Source: Thermohalobaculum sp039513195 (GTDB taxonomy: Bacteria > Pseudomonadota > Alphaproteobacteria > Rhodobacterales > Rhodobacteraceae). From it: DNA of 64,000 nt. The DNA lies in assembly GCA_039513195.1 (NCBI GenBank), contig JBCCRM010000001.1:1-64000 (forward strand). The letters are read 5' to 3'. Shown here piece by piece: positions 1 through 8,991 of this stretch. The notes under the pieces were generated by a model. The model searched no databases, had not been told where the DNA came from, and was given only the letters and a program-made list of their open reading frames with translations. Each line of letters opens with the position of its first letter. The first letter of the stretch is position 1. Both the position numbers and the translations under genes were made by a program.

Positions 1-70
1 CAGGCACACCGTTCTCGGCCTGTTGTAGAACAGCCATGATCTGAGCTTCGCTAAACCGTGACTTCTTCAT
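1..70 (-). CDS. IS3-family transposase OrfA, N-terminal fragment (truncated by window edge)
   Basis: The 23 visible residues begin MKKSRFSEAQIMAVLQQAE, which matches the start of IS3-family OrfA proteins, the helix-turn-helix subunit that binds the IS ends. A good ribosome-binding site (GAGGAG about 7 bases before the ATG at 70) supports the start. The remainder, and the OrfB catalytic subunit expected downstream by frameshift, lie left of the window, so it cannot be judged whether the element is intact. Confidence 0.8.
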   Translation of the reverse strand, partial: MKKSRFSEAQIMAVLQQAENGVP

Positions 71-141
71 CTGAATCTCCTCTTCCATCATGGCGAGAAA
101 ATTCTACTTCCACATTCTCCTACTTTCAGGGGGGATTACCC
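1..141 (-). mobile_element. IS3-family insertion sequence, left end (partial)
   Basis: The window opens inside an insertion sequence read leftward. It holds the first 23 codons of an OrfA-type transposase and about 70 bases of upstream non-coding IS end. The C-rich end sequence followed by CTGAA resembles terminal inverted repeats of the IS2/IS407-like part of the IS3 family. The outer boundary near 135-141 is estimated: an interrupted reading frame runs into the IS there and stops at once at a TGA that the IS end seems to supply. The rest of the element lies outside the window. Confidence 0.7.
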
Positions 142-317
142 TCTATCTCCCGGCACTGTTCGGTCAGCGCGTCACGCTCGGTGACACAGGCCCGCCACTC
201 TGCAATGACAGGTATGACAGGGTCCGCGGGTCCCGCGGCGCCTAGGGCCGTTGCGGGCACTGCGGCGGCTGTCGCGGCGAGCGCGGTGCGGCGGGTGACG
301 TTCGGCTTGTTGGTCAT
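126..317 (-). pseudogene. Small Tat-signal protein interrupted by an IS
   Basis: From the ATG at 317 (GGAG 8 bases upstream) the frame gives about 63 residues. A Tat-like start (NVTRRTALAATAAAVPATAL) is followed by a charged segment rich in Arg, Glu and Cys. The frame ends after Gly-Asn-Pro-Pro, exactly where the IS end begins, so the C-terminus has probably been cut off. Short twin-arginine proteins of this general look occur in alphaproteobacterial prophages and islands, but I do not recognise a function. It lies just outside the 3' end of the tRNA-Lys gene, where integrative elements commonly insert. Confidence 0.5.
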
Positions 318-443
318 TTCTCGCTCCATTACCGCCGGGCCTAGCGAAAGCAATTCGCACAAATTGGCGCACAAAACCCCGGCGGCGTGGGTCTCTCGCG
401 TCGTCAGGACGTCTGGTATGTGTCTGACAGTAAACAGGAATTT

Positions 444-518
444 TGGTGAGCGGGGTGGGGATCGAACCCACGACCAGCTGATTAAAAGTCAGCTGCTCTA
501 CCGCTGAGCTACCCGCCC
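444..518 (-). tRNA. tRNA-Lys (TTT anticodon)
   Basis: Reading the minus strand gives a complete 75-base cloverleaf. The seven-pair acceptor stem (GGGCGGG with CCCGCTC, one G-U pair) is followed by a D arm with AGCGGTA, an anticodon stem GCTGA/TCAGC around the loop CTTTTAA (anticodon TTT), a T arm GTGGG/CCCAC with TTCGATC, discriminator A and an encoded CCA. It reads UUU/AAG-type lysine codons. The 3' end faces the IS and the interrupted Tat gene. Confidence 0.97.
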
Positions 519-650
519 TCACCAGGCTTTCCCAAAGCGGAGCCAAAGCCACGCAGCGCGACAGTGGGTAGGCGCATGCTCCCAGGAGGTCAAGCGGTTT
601 AAGCCTCGGCGCTATGGTGTTTCCTCGGCCTGCGGTCTATATCGCCCGCC

Positions 651-1502
651 ATGGAAGAGCGGCGCCCCACACCGCCGGGCCCCTTGCCTTTTCGCAAGAT
701 GCATGGCCTGGGAAACGATTTCGTCATCCTCGATGCTCGAGGAGTGGCGTGGGCGATGTCGCCTGCGTTGGCGCGGGCCATCGGCGACCGGCATATCGGC
801 GTCGGCTACGATCAACTGGCTCTTGTTCGGGCTGACCCCGAGGAGACGGCGGCGTTGGAGTTCTGGAACGCCGACGGATCCGAGGCTGCCGCCTGCGGAA
901 ATGCGACCCGCTGCGTCGCATCCCTTCTTTTCGCCGAGACAGGCGCGCGACGCGTCACCTTGCGCACGGCCGCAGGACGGTTGACCTGCGACGCGCTGCT
1001 CGACGGTGCAGTCTCAGCCGATATGGGCCCCGCGCTGTTCGGTTGGGAGGATGTCCCGCTGGCCGAGGCTGTCGATACCGTTTCCCTGCCACTCGACGGG
1101 GCACCTGGCGCGGTCTCCATCGGCAATCCGCACTGCGTGTTTTTCGTCGATGATGCCGAGGTTGTAGCTTTGACCGAAATCGGTCCAAGGATGGAGCATC
1201 ACCCGCTGTTCCCCAAGCGCACCAATGTCGAAATCTGCCAGGTCCTAACCACGAGCCGGTTGCGGATGCGGGTTTGGGAGCGGGGCGGCATGATTACCCG
1301 CGCCTGTGGCTCCGGCGCCTGTGCGGCCGTGGTCGCCGGCGTGCGCAAGGGTTTGCTGGAGCGCACGGTGGATGTCGAGCTCGACGGAGGCGTGCTCCAC
1401 ATCCATTGGCGGGAGGACGGCCACGTCGTCATGACCGGCCCGGTCGCCCATGTCTTCGACGGAGTGCTGAGCGCCGATTTCCTGGCGGAGGCGGGGCGAT
1501 GA
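651..1502 (+). CDS. dapF: Diaminopimelate epimerase
   Basis: Converts LL- to meso-diaminopimelate in cytoplasmic lysine and peptidoglycan precursor synthesis. The 283 residues carry the N-terminal MHGLGNDFV motif (residues 17-25) and both catalytic cysteines: Cys82 in ACGNATRC and Cys219 in ITRACGSGAC. Length fits the family. The ATG at 651 gives a short extension of about 13 residues before the usual conserved start; no closer in-frame start is better. Its TGA overlaps the ATG of mtaB (ATGA), and the dapF-mtaB-ftsY order is common in alphaproteobacteria, which supports an operon. Confidence 0.96.
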   Translation: MEERRPTPPGPLPFRKMHGLGNDFVILDARGVAWAMSPALARAIGDRHIGVGYDQLALVRADPEETAALEFWNADGSEAAACGNATRCVASLLFAETGARRVTLRTAAGRLTCDALLDGAVSADMGPALFGWEDVPLAEAVDTVSLPLDGAPGAVSIGNPHCVFFVDDAEVVALTEIGPRMEHHPLFPKRTNVEICQVLTTSRLRMRVWERGGMITRACGSGACAAVVAGVRKGLLERTVDVELDGGVLHIHWREDGHVVMTGPVAHVFDGVLSADFLAEAGR

Positions 1503-2755
1503 CCGCCCGCCCGGTGGTGGAGACCTTTGGCTGTCGCCTGAACGCCTACGAAAGCGAGGCCATGGCGGATTTGGCGCAGGGCGCCGGGCTGGGGCCGGCC
1601 GTGGTGGTCAACACCTGTGCCGTGACGGCCGAGGCGGTGCGCCAGGCCCGCCAGCGGATCCGGCGCCTACGCCGAGAGAATCCGAATGCCCAGCTTATCG
1701 TGACCGGCTGCGCGGCCCAGACCGAGCCGGAGACTTTCGCCGCGATGCCGGAAGTCGACCGGGTGATCGGCAATCTGGAAAAGATGCGCGCCGGTACCTG
1801 GGCGGCGCTGGCCGATCCGGGCGCAGAGACCGAGCGGGTGCAGGTCGACGACATCCTCTCCGCCCGCGAGACGGCGGGGCATTTGATCGATGGCTTCGGC
1901 ACCCGGGCCCGCGCCTATGTGCAGGTGCAAAACGGCTGCGACCACCGCTGTACCTTCTGCATCATCCCCTATGGCCGCGGTCCCTCGCGCTCGGTGCCAG
2001 CGGGGGTAGTGGTGGAGCAGATCCGCCGCTTGGTGGAGCGCGGCTATGCGGAGGTGGTACTAACCGGGGTCGACCTGACCGCTTGGGGTGCGGATCTGCC
2101 GGGACGCCCGCCGCTTGGCGATTTGGTGCAGCGGATCTTGCGGCTAGTGCCGAGTTTGTCGCGGCTGCGGCTGTCTTCGATCGACTCGGTGGAGGTCGAC
2201 GAGGCCCTGTTGGATGCCATCGGGGGCGATGTGCGGCTGATGCCGCATCTGCATCTGAGCCTGCAGGCCGGGTCCGATATGATCCTGAAACGTATGAAGC
2301 GGCGGCACCTGCGCGACGACGCCATTCGTTTCTGCGATGCGGTGCGCGCTCGTCGGCCAGAAGTGGTCTTCGGCGCCGATTTGATCGCGGGGTTCCCGAC
2401 GGAAACGGAGGCGATGTTCGCCGACAGCCTCGACTTGGTCGAGGCGTGCGGTCTGACCTGGCTGCATGTCTTTCCCTTCAGCCCCCGGCAGGGCACGCCC
2501 GCAGCGCGGATGCCGCAGCTCCCGAAAGTGGCGGTGCGGGGGAGGGCGGCGCAGCTCCGCGCGGTCGGCGCGGCGAGGGTTCGGGCACATTTGGCGGCAC
2601 AGATCGGTCGACCGCACCGGGTGCTTATGGAACGCCCAACCGGTGGCCGGACAGAGCAATTCGCCGAAGTGATCTTCGCTGAAGCCGGTCCGGTCGGCGT
2701 TCTTCGCGAGGCCCAGATTGCGGGGGTCGAAGGGACACGCCTGCTCGCCGCGTGA
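1499..2755 (+). CDS. mtaB: tRNA (N6-threonylcarbamoyl-A37) C2-methylthiotransferase
   Basis: A radical-SAM enzyme that methylthiolates t6A37 of ANN-decoding tRNAs. The 418 residues have the three UPF0004 cluster cysteines (Cys12, Cys40, Cys71) and the radical-SAM CxxxCxxC as Cys147, Cys151 and Cys154 within CDHRCTFCIIPYGRG. A C-terminal TRAM-like segment follows. The start is set by the ATGA overlap with dapF. The open frame continues upstream to about 1274, but that part only shadows dapF. MiaB is the alternative; the spacing of the first three cysteines and the downstream ftsY favour MtaB. Confidence 0.93.
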   Translation: MTARPVVETFGCRLNAYESEAMADLAQGAGLGPAVVVNTCAVTAEAVRQARQRIRRLRRENPNAQLIVTGCAAQTEPETFAAMPEVDRVIGNLEKMRAGTWAALADPGAETERVQVDDILSARETAGHLIDGFGTRARAYVQVQNGCDHRCTFCIIPYGRGPSRSVPAGVVVEQIRRLVERGYAEVVLTGVDLTAWGADLPGRPPLGDLVQRILRLVPSLSRLRLSSIDSVEVDEALLDAIGGDVRLMPHLHLSLQAGSDMILKRMKRRHLRDDAIRFCDAVRARRPEVVFGADLIAGFPTETEAMFADSLDLVEACGLTWLHVFPFSPRQGTPAARMPQLPKVAVRGRAAQLRAVGAARVRAHLAAQIGRPHRVLMERPTGGRTEQFAEVIFAEAGPVGVLREAQIAGVEGTRLLAA

Positions 2756-3084
2756 TGGTAGAGGGCAGCCGTTTCACAAATGAGCAACCTAACGGGTGTC
2801 GGCAGCGCCCGAGCCGTTGGAAACCGAGGCGAGATAGGCCACCGCATGCAGCGCCGGCGCGCACCGGCCCGCTCCTCGCAAAGGCGATGTCGTCGCCTCC
2901 ACAGCGCGGTCGCCGTCCTCGCCTTTGACCAGGCGATTGCGGGCCTGGCTCTTTCTTCTTCGATCAAACGCGGTCTCTGCCGCGCAGATCGAGAGCATCG
3001 AGCTAAACCGCGGTTCGTAAGCCTCCCCTTCCGTTGCCCCGGCAGCAGGCTTACTCTACACCCAAATCGCGAGCGGGAGCGTCC
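2756..3084. other. 329-base gap between mtaB and ftsY
   Basis: No coding region with a credible start and ribosome-binding site was found on either strand; the open frames here have no recognisable protein. A purine-rich GCGGGAGC sits just before the ftsY ATG. The gap may carry a promoter for ftsY, but I could not pick one out with confidence. Confidence 0.5.
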
Positions 3085-4479
3085 ATGTCCTTTTTCGGCA
3101 AGCTAAAGCAGCGGCTCTTTAAGTCTTCGTCGAAGCTGGACGAAGGGTTGGAGGCGCTGGTCGAAGATGGCGGCGAGGTTGTTGAAGAGCCCGTGGCGGT
3201 TACGACTGCACCCCAAGGTACCCAGAAGCCGGAACCGGCCGCAGAGATGCCGGGGCCTACGCGGCCTGACCCTCAATCAGCGCGAGACCCGATGCCGGCC
3301 CCTTCGACGCAGTCAATTCCGGAGCCTGTTGTAAAAGAGCCGGCGTTTCCGGAACCTCCCGCCGCAGAGCCATTGGCCCCTCACCCTGTTTCCACGGAAC
3401 GTTCTGCGCCCGAACCCGTGGCGGAGGCCGCACCGAAACAGGCGGGATCGCGATGGCGTCTTTGGGGCCGCGGCGCCGATGTGGCCGAGCCTCCGGGTGC
3501 TGCGGCCTCACCGCCGTCGGAGGAGGCCACGCCGCTGCCCGCCTCTGCGCCTGAGCCTGTCACACCGTCGATCCTTGACTCGGAGCCGGAGAAAGATGCG
3601 AAACCGGGCTTCTTCGGTCGAATGATGGGTGCGGGGGCGGAGAAGAAGCGCGTGCTCGACGATGCGATGTTGGAGGGGCTTGAGGAGATCCTGATCACTG
3701 CCGATATGGGGGTCGACACGGCCCTCAAACTCTCCGCGCGCATCGCGGAGGATCGGTTTGGCCGCCGCGTTGGCACCCGTGAGATTAAGGCTGCGCTATC
3801 GACCGAGATCGCGGCCGTGTTGGAGCCAGTCGCGCGGCCGTTGCCGCTCTATGCGAAGCGTCCGCAGGTCGTGCTTGTGGTCGGCGTCAATGGCTCCGGG
3901 AAGACGACCACCATAGGGAAGTTAGCGAGCCAGCTTAAATCTGCCGGCAAATCGGTGGTCATCGCGGCCGGCGATACCTTCCGGGCCGCGGCGGTCGAGC
4001 AGCTACAGATCTGGGGCGACCGTGCGGGTGTGCCGGTCCTGACCGCGCCGCAGGGCTCGGACCCCGCCTCTCTCGCCTTCGAGGCCATGGAACGGGCGGA
4101 AACCGACGGGGCTGATCTTCTTTTGATCGATACGGCCGGGCGGCTGCAGAACCGCGCCGACCTGATGGAGGAACTTGCCAAGATAGTCCGCGTGATCCGA
4201 AAGAAGGACCCAGAAGCGCCCCACAACACGGTTCTGGTGCTCGATGCGACCACCGGTCAGAACGCGCTCAGCCAAGTGGAGATCTTTCAGAAGATAGCCG
4301 ACGTTACCGGTCTTGTGATGACGAAGCTCGACGGCACCGCAAAAGGCGGTGTCTTGGTCGCGCTCGCCGACCGTTTCAATCTGCCGATCCATGCCATCGG
4401 CGTGGGCGAGGGGATCGAGGACCTCGACGCCTTCGACCCGGCCGAATTCGCCGCCGCCTTGACCGGGACGGCCGAGTAG
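3085..4479 (+). CDS. ftsY: Signal recognition particle receptor FtsY
   Basis: The membrane-associated SRP GTPase that docks ribosome-nascent chain complexes at the translocon. The 464 residues split into a long low-complexity acidic/Pro/Ala-rich A region (about 25-170) and the NG domain: helical N domain about 180-255, G1 loop GVNGSGKTTT near 267-276, then DTFRAAA, DTAGR and TKLDGTAKGG. I chose the ATG at 3085 (GGGAG about 5 bases upstream) instead of an earlier in-frame start that only adds 17 basic residues. The A region is longer than in the minimal form, which is usual in this class. Confidence 0.97.
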   Translation: MSFFGKLKQRLFKSSSKLDEGLEALVEDGGEVVEEPVAVTTAPQGTQKPEPAAEMPGPTRPDPQSARDPMPAPSTQSIPEPVVKEPAFPEPPAAEPLAPHPVSTERSAPEPVAEAAPKQAGSRWRLWGRGADVAEPPGAAASPPSEEATPLPASAPEPVTPSILDSEPEKDAKPGFFGRMMGAGAEKKRVLDDAMLEGLEEILITADMGVDTALKLSARIAEDRFGRRVGTREIKAALSTEIAAVLEPVARPLPLYAKRPQVVLVVGVNGSGKTTTIGKLASQLKSAGKSVVIAAGDTFRAAAVEQLQIWGDRAGVPVLTAPQGSDPASLAFEAMERAETDGADLLLIDTAGRLQNRADLMEELAKIVRVIRKKDPEAPHNTVLVLDATTGQNALSQVEIFQKIADVTGLVMTKLDGTAKGGVLVALADRFNLPIHAIGVGEGIEDLDAFDPAEFAAALTGTAE

Positions 4480-4489
4480 GCCGCGCGGC

Positions 4490-5359
4490 ATGCTCGATAT
4501 CCTCCGCTTCCTCGTCGGACTTGTCGGGCTGCTGATCGCCGCCGCATCGGTGATGATGCTGTTGCCGGCGGACTATCTCGCCCGTCCGCCCTCGGCCGAG
4601 CCGCGCTCGATGATGGGATCGGGCTTCGTCAACGACTATCCCGATGTGGCGCCCAGCACCTATTACTGGAGCCGCTATCTGGGCCTGCGCGTCGACGACC
4701 CGGAAAACACAACCATCGTGATCTGGAACCACCACACCGAGGCGATGGCGGACGCACCGTCTTGCATGGGCAGCAGCTACTTCCCGCCGCCCTCGATCAT
4801 GGCGCTGGAGCAGATCGGCAAGACACGGGTCTACTACCTTTGCACCCGGGCGTCGCAGGCAGCCGACCGTCCCTTTTATGCGCTGCAGCGGCGCGAAGAA
4901 ATCTTGGCATTGGTCGACCGCTTCCGCACCCTCGGCGTCCCGGCAGAGCGGATCTTTCTCGCCGGTCAATCCGGCGGGTCGTGTTCCTCTCTGCTAGCGC
5001 TGGCGGCAGCGCCGGAGAAAATGAATGCCGGCATCCTGTTCGCCCCTGCTTGCTACGGGCAGGGCGAAGGTGGCCGCCGCAAACGCCCGAACTTCAAGCC
5101 TGAATACCGCGCAATCGACGCCCTGATGACCGAGGCCGAGCGGATCGAAACACTGCTGGTAGCCTTTCGGGGCGACCCCTGGAACGGACCCGACGATCTC
5201 GACTATCTGACCGACGCGCACCCGTTCACGATCGAGCTCTTCTCGCCACGGTGCGGGGCAGGGCATGGCGGGGCCTATCATGGCTGCGGGCTCGCCGCCG
5301 TTGGTGAAGCCGTCGACGCCTATTTCCGCCAGCGCCTGGCAGGCGACGACCCTTCATGA
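4490..5359 (+). CDS. Membrane-anchored alpha/beta-hydrolase-like protein
   Basis: The 289 residues start with a hydrophobic segment (about 5-27) that should act as a signal anchor. The rest looks like an alpha/beta hydrolase: GQSGGS near residue 160 fits a nucleophile elbow (G-x-S-x-G), and late His-rich positions (GAGHGGAYHG) could supply the catalytic histidine. The family and substrate are not recognised. It starts 10 bases after ftsY and its stop overlaps the next gene (ATGA), so the three are probably cotranscribed. Confidence 0.6.
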   Translation: MLDILRFLVGLVGLLIAAASVMMLLPADYLARPPSAEPRSMMGSGFVNDYPDVAPSTYYWSRYLGLRVDDPENTTIVIWNHHTEAMADAPSCMGSSYFPPPSIMALEQIGKTRVYYLCTRASQAADRPFYALQRREEILALVDRFRTLGVPAERIFLAGQSGGSCSSLLALAAAPEKMNAGILFAPACYGQGEGGRRKRPNFKPEYRAIDALMTEAERIETLLVAFRGDPWNGPDDLDYLTDAHPFTIELFSPRCGAGHGGAYHGCGLAAVGEAVDAYFRQRLAGDDPS

Positions 5360-6270
5360 GCGAGACCATCGTTGCAATGGCCGGCACGCCGGAAGGCGAA
5401 GCGCTGGCCTTCGCGCTCGCATTGCTCTCGGCGCTGTCCCACGCGACCTTTGGCGCGATCAATAAGGGCGGCGCCGACCCATTCGTGACCCGCGGCGCCA
5501 TCAACATAGCCTATGCGACCATGGCCGCACCCTTCGCACTCTTCGTCTTCCCGCTGCCCGGCCAGCAGCTCGTTCCCGTTCTGGTCGCGGTTTACTTCGT
5601 TCACCTGCTCTACGAATGGCTGCAGGCGGCCAGCTTCGAGGTCGGCGACTTTACCCTGGTCTACCCAATCGCCCGCGGGACCGGTCCGCTCCTCATCGCC
5701 ATTATGGCGGTCTTCGTCTTCGGCGAGCATTTGGCGCCGGTGCAGTGGGCGGGCCTGCTCCTGCTCTCGCTTTCGATCATGGGCTTGGCAGTGGCCAACA
5801 TTCGTGCCCGGAAAATCGACCCGCTCGCCTCGCCGGGCGTGCGCCGTGCGGTGCTGCTCGCGCTGCTGACCGGCGTGATGATCGCGGTCTATACCACAGT
5901 CGACGCTTATGGCATTCGGCTGGCGGCGGATCCGTTCACCTTCCTTGCTTGGTTCTTCTTCCTTGGCGGATTTGGCGCGCCGATCTTCGCTGTGATCCGA
6001 TGGCGCCGCCTGGCCCCCGCCGCCCGGCCAGAAATCGGGGAATTGGTGGCCCGCGGCGTCTTCGGAGCGCTGATCGCCTATCTCAGCTTTGGCGCCGTGA
6101 TGTTGGCGACCCGCCTGGATAAGGTTGGCGAGGCGGCGGCCTTGCGCGAGACGTCGATCGTTTTCGCGACCGCAATCGGCGTTTTGATCTTTCGCGAGCG
6201 TATCGATCTGGCCCGACTTGGGTTGATCGGCCTCATCGTTTTGGGCGCCATGATCGTTGAGTTCGGCTGA
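5356..6270 (+). CDS. EamA/DMT-family permease
   Basis: The 304 residues are almost entirely hydrophobic, with about ten predicted membrane helices in two five-helix EamA-like halves (about 15-150 and 170-300). The drug/metabolite transporter superfamily exports or takes up small metabolites; nothing visible shows the substrate. The start overlaps the upstream hydrolase stop (ATGA), indicating translational coupling. Confidence 0.85.
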   Translation: MSETIVAMAGTPEGEALAFALALLSALSHATFGAINKGGADPFVTRGAINIAYATMAAPFALFVFPLPGQQLVPVLVAVYFVHLLYEWLQAASFEVGDFTLVYPIARGTGPLLIAIMAVFVFGEHLAPVQWAGLLLLSLSIMGLAVANIRARKIDPLASPGVRRAVLLALLTGVMIAVYTTVDAYGIRLAADPFTFLAWFFFLGGFGAPIFAVIRWRRLAPAARPEIGELVARGVFGALIAYLSFGAVMLATRLDKVGEAAALRETSIVFATAIGVLIFRERIDLARLGLIGLIVLGAMIVEFG

Positions 6271-6354
6271 CCTGCAGCGCGGGTACGGCGACTGCGTCAT
6301 ACGGTCCGGATCCGCGGGGATGACTTGGGCCGGCGGCGCTCCTATCACTGCATC

Positions 6355-6999
6355 ATGTCAGACAGATCCATCCATCCACTCGCGAAATTGGCGCTCGAGA
6401 TCGGGCCGCTTGCCGTGTTCTTCGTAGCCTTCCGCTACGGGCGCGAAATTCTGGAGACCCCGGCACTTTTCTCCGGCCTCGCGATGGCCACGGGACCCGA
6501 GGCGCTGGAGGGGCAGGGTGGCCCGCTTTTCGTAGCGACGGCGACCTTCATGCTCGCCATTGCGCTGTCTCTCGGGATCTCCTGGAGCCTGACCCGCAGT
6601 CTCCCGCGCATGGCGCTGGTGACCGGCGTGGTGGTGGCGGTATTCGGGGGCCTTACGATCTGGTTGCAGGATGAAACCTTCATCAAGATGAAGCCCACCA
6701 TCGTCAACAGTGTCTTCGCGCTCGCGCTCGGCATCGGGTTGCTGCAGGGGCGCAGCTACATCAAGTACTTGATCGGCGAAACGCTGCCGATGGACGATGT
6801 GGGTTGGATGATCCTGACGCAGCGTTGGGTGTGGTTTTTCCTCGGCATGGCGCTGTTGAACGAGGCGGTTTGGCGGACGCAATCCACCGACCTCTGGGTG
6901 TCGTTGAAGACCTTCGCCTACACCCCACTCACCATCGTCTTCATGCTCTGCCAGTGGCCCCTGCTGCAACGCCACATGCTGGAGACGGAGGGCGACTGA
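6355..6999 (+). CDS. yciB: Inner-membrane septation protein A (YciB/IspZ family)
   Basis: About 214 residues with five to six membrane helices. The start LALEIGPLAVFFVAFRYG and the segments TLWL-like and VWFFLGMALLNEAVWR are typical of the YciB/septation protein A family, an inner-membrane protein linked to cell-envelope synthesis and division. I chose the ATG at 6355; a TTG ten codons earlier adds only an arginine-rich stretch. The gene follows the permease after an 84-base gap and precedes an ABC exporter. Confidence 0.9.
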   Translation: MSDRSIHPLAKLALEIGPLAVFFVAFRYGREILETPALFSGLAMATGPEALEGQGGPLFVATATFMLAIALSLGISWSLTRSLPRMALVTGVVVAVFGGLTIWLQDETFIKMKPTIVNSVFALALGIGLLQGRSYIKYLIGETLPMDDVGWMILTQRWVWFFLGMALLNEAVWRTQSTDLWVSLKTFAYTPLTIVFMLCQWPLLQRHMLETEGD

Positions 7000-7056
7000 C
7001 CCCTCAATTGCCGTTGCGCGATTGACAAACGGGACGCCGCCGTCAGGTTCATCGTG

Positions 7057-8895
7057 ATGCTTTCCAGACTTTTCGAAGACGCGTTCGACCCGTTTTCCCC
7101 GGGCGAAGGACCGCCCCCCGATCGCCTCGGCCCATTCATGCGCTGGATGCTCTCCGGCAGTGGGCGGGCGGTCTGGGCTCTGTTGGTGGTGTCGCTCTTC
7201 CTTGGGTTGGCCGAGGGCGTTGCAGCGCTTCTCGTCGGCTGGCTGGTCGACCAGGTCGCGCGCGGCGATCCGGCCACGGTGTGGTCGCAGAATGGTGGTG
7301 CGATCCTTCTGGTCTTGGCTTTCTTCCTCGCGGTCCGGCCGGGGCTGATGGTCCTCTCCAGCGGGCTGGTCAGCCGCTGCCTGGGGCCGGGTCTGTTCCA
7401 CCTCGGGGTCTGGCGGTTGCACAGGCATACGCTTGGCCAGGCGCTCGGCTTTTTCGAGGAGGATTTTGCCGGGCGCATCAGTCAGAAGCAGCTCCAGACT
7501 TCGACCGAACTGGCCAGCGCCGTCACCGAGTTTCTCAACGCCATCGCCTATGGCGCCGCGGCCGTGCTGGGCGCGGCCCTCGTGCTCGGTGCGGCGGATG
7601 TGGCGCTGTTGGCCGTTTTAGCGGTCTGGTTCGGCGCCTTTGGCGTTACCGTCACCCGATTTCTCCCGCGCATTCGCGAGGCATCGCGTCTCAGGGCCGA
7701 GCGGCGGGCCAGTCTAAGCGGCCAAATCGTCGATAGCCTCAGCCATATGCAGACGGTGACCCTGTTCGCCCATGCGAAGTTGGAGGAACAGGCGGCGCGC
7801 GACGCGCTCGGTCGCTATCGCGAGGCGGCCCTCGGTTTCGGGCGGCTGGTTTGGACCTTTCGGTCGATCCTGGCCGTTCTTGCAGGCGCTCTACCGGCAG
7901 CGATGCTTGGTCTTGCGATTTGGCTTTGGACCGAAGGGGCGGCGAGCGCGGGCACCATTGCCATCGCCGGGCTGATCGGCACGCGTCTCAGTCAGATGAG
8001 CGGCTGGATCTCGTTCACGGCCATGACGATTTTCTCCAATATAGGCACGGTCGAGGATGGGATGCGCAGCCTCTCGCCACCGCACCGGATCACCGACCGG
8101 CCGGGCGCGACCGATCCTGGCGTCGTGACCGGGGCGATCGCGTTTCGCGATGTTCATTTCCGCTATGGCCGGCCGGATGGCGGAGGATTGGACGGTTTGG
8201 ACTTCGCGATCGCGCCAGGCGAGAAGGTTGCCCTGGTCGGTCCTTCAGGGGCGGGCAAGTCGACGGCCATTGCTTTGCTGGTCCGGCTTCATGACGTCGA
8301 GGCGGGCGCTATCACGCTCGACGGCACCGATATCCGGGATCTTACCCAAGACAGCCTGCGCCGTCAGATTGCGACTGTGACCCAAGAGGCAGCCATGTTC
8401 AACCGATCGGCCGTCGCCAACATCCTTTACGGTCGGCCTGATGCGGGGCCGGAGGCGGCCATAGAGGCGGCGAAGCGGGCCGTAGCCCACGACTTCATCG
8501 CGGCGCTGCGAGACTACCGCGGCCGGCAGGGCTATGACGCCCATCTGGGGGAACGGGGCATCAGGCTCTCCGGCGGGCAACGTCAGAGGATCGCGCTCGC
8601 TCGGGCGATCCTCAAAGACGCGCCTATCCTGGTGCTGGACGAGGCCACATCGGCGCTCGACAGTGAGGTCGAGGCGGAGATCCAGGCGGCGCTCGATGAG
8701 CTGATGGATGGCAAGACAGTGATCGCCATCGCCCATCGTCTTTCGACAATACAGCGTATGGACCGCATCTTGGTGATGCGAGGCGGCCGCGTCATCGAAA
8801 CCGGCGCGCATCAGGACTTGCTGTCCAGCGGTGGGCTCTATGCCCGGCTGTGGCAACGCCAATCGGGCGGTTTCATCGGATTGGACGCGGCCTAG
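7057..8895 (+). CDS. ABC exporter, fused permease and ATPase
   Basis: A 612-residue half-transporter. Six transmembrane helices fill residues about 30-335, and an intact nucleotide-binding domain follows, with Walker A GPSGAGKST, signature LSGGQRQRIALARAI, Walker B ILVLDEATSALD and a switch histidine (AHRLSTI). The family exports lipids, drugs or peptides as a dimer; the substrate is not evident. GTG (7054) and ATG (7057) are adjacent and I prefer the ATG. The gene is convergent with the chemotaxis operon, with 96 bases between the stops. It contrasts with the degenerate ABC-like protein at 47874. Confidence 0.93.
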   Translation: MLSRLFEDAFDPFSPGEGPPPDRLGPFMRWMLSGSGRAVWALLVVSLFLGLAEGVAALLVGWLVDQVARGDPATVWSQNGGAILLVLAFFLAVRPGLMVLSSGLVSRCLGPGLFHLGVWRLHRHTLGQALGFFEEDFAGRISQKQLQTSTELASAVTEFLNAIAYGAAAVLGAALVLGAADVALLAVLAVWFGAFGVTVTRFLPRIREASRLRAERRASLSGQIVDSLSHMQTVTLFAHAKLEEQAARDALGRYREAALGFGRLVWTFRSILAVLAGALPAAMLGLAIWLWTEGAASAGTIAIAGLIGTRLSQMSGWISFTAMTIFSNIGTVEDGMRSLSPPHRITDRPGATDPGVVTGAIAFRDVHFRYGRPDGGGLDGLDFAIAPGEKVALVGPSGAGKSTAIALLVRLHDVEAGAITLDGTDIRDLTQDSLRRQIATVTQEAAMFNRSAVANILYGRPDAGPEAAIEAAKRAVAHDFIAALRDYRGRQGYDAHLGERGIRLSGGQRQRIALARAILKDAPILVLDEATSALDSEVEAEIQAALDELMDGKTVIAIAHRLSTIQRMDRILVMRGGRVIETGAHQDLLSSGGLYARLWQRQSGGFIGLDAA

Positions 8896-8991
8896 GGCCT
8901 CTCGAGCGGGGCCGGCCAGCCGGTCGCGGGATCTGTCATGGGGCGGCGGTTCACACAGCTCCCCGTGCCACCCGGCAGGCCGCGCCACCCC

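Noticed and set aside
2044..2967. 307-residue frame on the minus strand
   Set aside because: It is antisense to mtaB; the composition is a shadow of GC-rich third positions.
7057..8895. Link between this ABC exporter and the degenerate ABC-like protein at 47874
   Set aside because: They are 39 kb apart and this exporter has intact motifs; there is no sign that they form one complex.
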